This document shows, in pieces, positions 5,209-5,462 of a stretch of 5,462 nucleotides of DNA (the stretch's first letter is position 1; each line of letters begins with the position of its first letter). The notes under the pieces are model-generated. The model had not been told where the DNA came from and searched no databases. It worked only from the letters and a program-made list of their open reading frames with translations. This stretch comes from SOKG01 sp964502665 (lineage in GTDB: Bacteria; Chloroflexota; Dehalococcoidia; SZUA-161). The translations under genes were made by a program, and so were the position numbers. The stretch spans positions 1-5,462 of the forward strand of contig CAZCXP010000154.1 in the NCBI GenBank assembly GCA_964502665.1, written 5' to 3'.

Positions 5209-5292
5209 GTTACAGAGTATTATTTGTAGGGGCATTTATCAACGCTCATAATATCAAGTCCTTTTCGAGCCCCACATTACTCAAGTGTAACC
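5208..5292. repeat. Complex imperfect inverted repeat starting at the typA stop codon
   Basis: The left arm (5208-5233) and right arm (5269-5292) pair in four blocks: GGTTACA/TGTAACC (7 bp), GAGTA/TACTC (5 bp), TGT/ACA (3 bp) and GGGGC/GCCCC (5 bp), separated by small bulges, around a 35-nt AT-rich loop. This is about 20 bp of pairing. No T-run follows directly, so it is not a classic intrinsic terminator. It could protect the typA mRNA 3' end or be part of a mobile repeat. Confidence 0.5.
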
Positions 5293-5302
5293 GAAGCTAC
5301 CG

Positions 5303-5318
5303 CGGGTATCCCCGTTTT
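5303..5318 (+). terminator. Mini GC hairpin with four T residues, weak terminator candidate
   Basis: CGGG (5303-5306), loop TATC, CCCG (5311-5314), then TTTT (5315-5318). The stem is only 4 bp, so this is a weak candidate for ending the typA transcript about 95 nt past its stop. Confidence 0.25.
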
Positions 5319-5335
5319 GGAGCAGGTTCGCGACA

Positions 5336-5351
5336 GGTGAAGAGGCTCACC
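5336..5351. repeat. Small perfect hairpin in typA downstream region
   Basis: GGTGA (5336-5340) and TCACC (5347-5351) form a 5-bp stem with a 6-nt loop. It lies inside the 12-bp inverted repeat pair at 5224-5384. Confidence 0.3.
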
Positions 5352-5387
5352 AATGCGGATGTGAACTCCCATATGCCCCAACAATAG

Positions 5388-5412
5388 TGCATACTGTGCA
5401 GTCCGCTATGCA
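5388..5412. repeat. TGCATA/TATGCA inverted repeat near window end
   Basis: TGCATA (5388-5393) and TATGCA (5407-5412) form a 6-bp inverted repeat with a 13-nt loop. It follows the inverted-repeat region after typA; its role is unknown. Nothing recognisable as a gene is seen from 5413 to the window end. Confidence 0.3.
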
Positions 5413-5462
5413 GACTTGCCTTTCTCAATGCCAGCGATCTTCCTGAATCGAACGAAACATCG

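Larger units (their letters stand above)
5224..5384. repeat. 161-bp stretch bounded by a 12-bp inverted repeat (possible MITE-like element)
   Basis: TTGTAGGGGCAT (5224-5235) and ATGCCCCAACAA (5373-5384) are inverted copies with 11 of 12 positions matching. The TGTAGGGGC end resembles termini of dispersed palindromic repeats I recall from Chloroflexota and cyanobacterial genomes. No clear target-site duplication flanks it and no transposase is encoded. A mobile origin is inference; it could also be a structured RNA. Confidence 0.3.

Noticed and set aside
5291..5351. Possible tRNA suggested by hairpins and GGTTCGCGAC
   Set aside because: No acceptor stem, D-arm or anticodon arm could be placed around the T-loop-like string.
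5406..5462. Reverse-strand 18-codon open stretch entering from the window end, ending in a Lys-rich tail and TAG
   Set aside because: Eighteen open codons are likely by chance, there is no recognisable motif, and the other reverse frames are similarly open. It could be the end of a convergent gene but cannot be supported from this window.
1..5462. CRISPR array, insertion-sequence transposase, toxin-antitoxin or phage-defence system
   Set aside because: No regularly spaced repeats, transposase or defence-type proteins are present; the genes are RNA-handling and translation genes.

Overview
The window holds five forward-strand genes and no convincing reverse-strand gene. All five look like RNA-handling or translation-linked functions: a double zinc-ribbon protein (202-501), a 63-residue Cys/His protein (748-939), an RRM RNA-binding protein with a glycine/arginine tail (995-1342), a DEAD-box RNA helicase of RhlB type (1616-3160), and the ribosome-associated GTPase TypA/BipA (3388-5208). 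Proteins of the last three families are repeatedly linked to cold growth, ribosome assembly or RNA remodelling in other bacteria. The grouping therefore suggests a cold- or stress-related RNA/ribosome locus, although the sequence alone does not prove co-regulation.

The organism is a bacterium with Shine-Dalgarno-led genes and frequent TTG starts (three of five genes by my start choices). The zinc-ribbon plus CxxC-x17-CxxC architecture, the small C-x2-H-W...G-x-C-x2-CG protein and the short RRM/Gly-tail protein recall Chloroflexota, possibly Dehalococcoidia-like lineages. The helicase also recalls Desulfobacterota RhlB-like proteins. This placement is from memory of family patterns and is tentative.

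Layout: 1-201 carries a candidate sigma-A promoter (60-87) whose -10 lies in a 12-bp perfect palindrome, then a leader of about 110 nt to a strong GGAGG. 502-747 is non-coding with only small hairpins. 940-994 is a short gap with an extended -10 and a hairpin next to the RRM ribosome binding site. 1343-1615 is a structured leader between the RRM gene and the helicase; it contains a long hairpin whose 3' arm includes a Shine-Dalgarno-like sequence followed by a 33-codon open frame. 3161-3387 contains a probable weak terminator and the typA leader. 5209-5462 is non-coding as far as I can see but dense in inverted repeats, including a complex one starting at the typA stop codon and a 12-bp (11/12) inverted repeat spanning 161 bp that looks like a small MITE-type element or a structured RNA.

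No wholly new system is demonstrable. The most noteworthy points are an Asp-to-Gly change in the normally near-invariant HVDHGKT P-loop of TypA, a GAT instead of SAT motif III in the helicase, the inverted-repeat region after typA, and the hairpin/small-ORF leader before the helicase.
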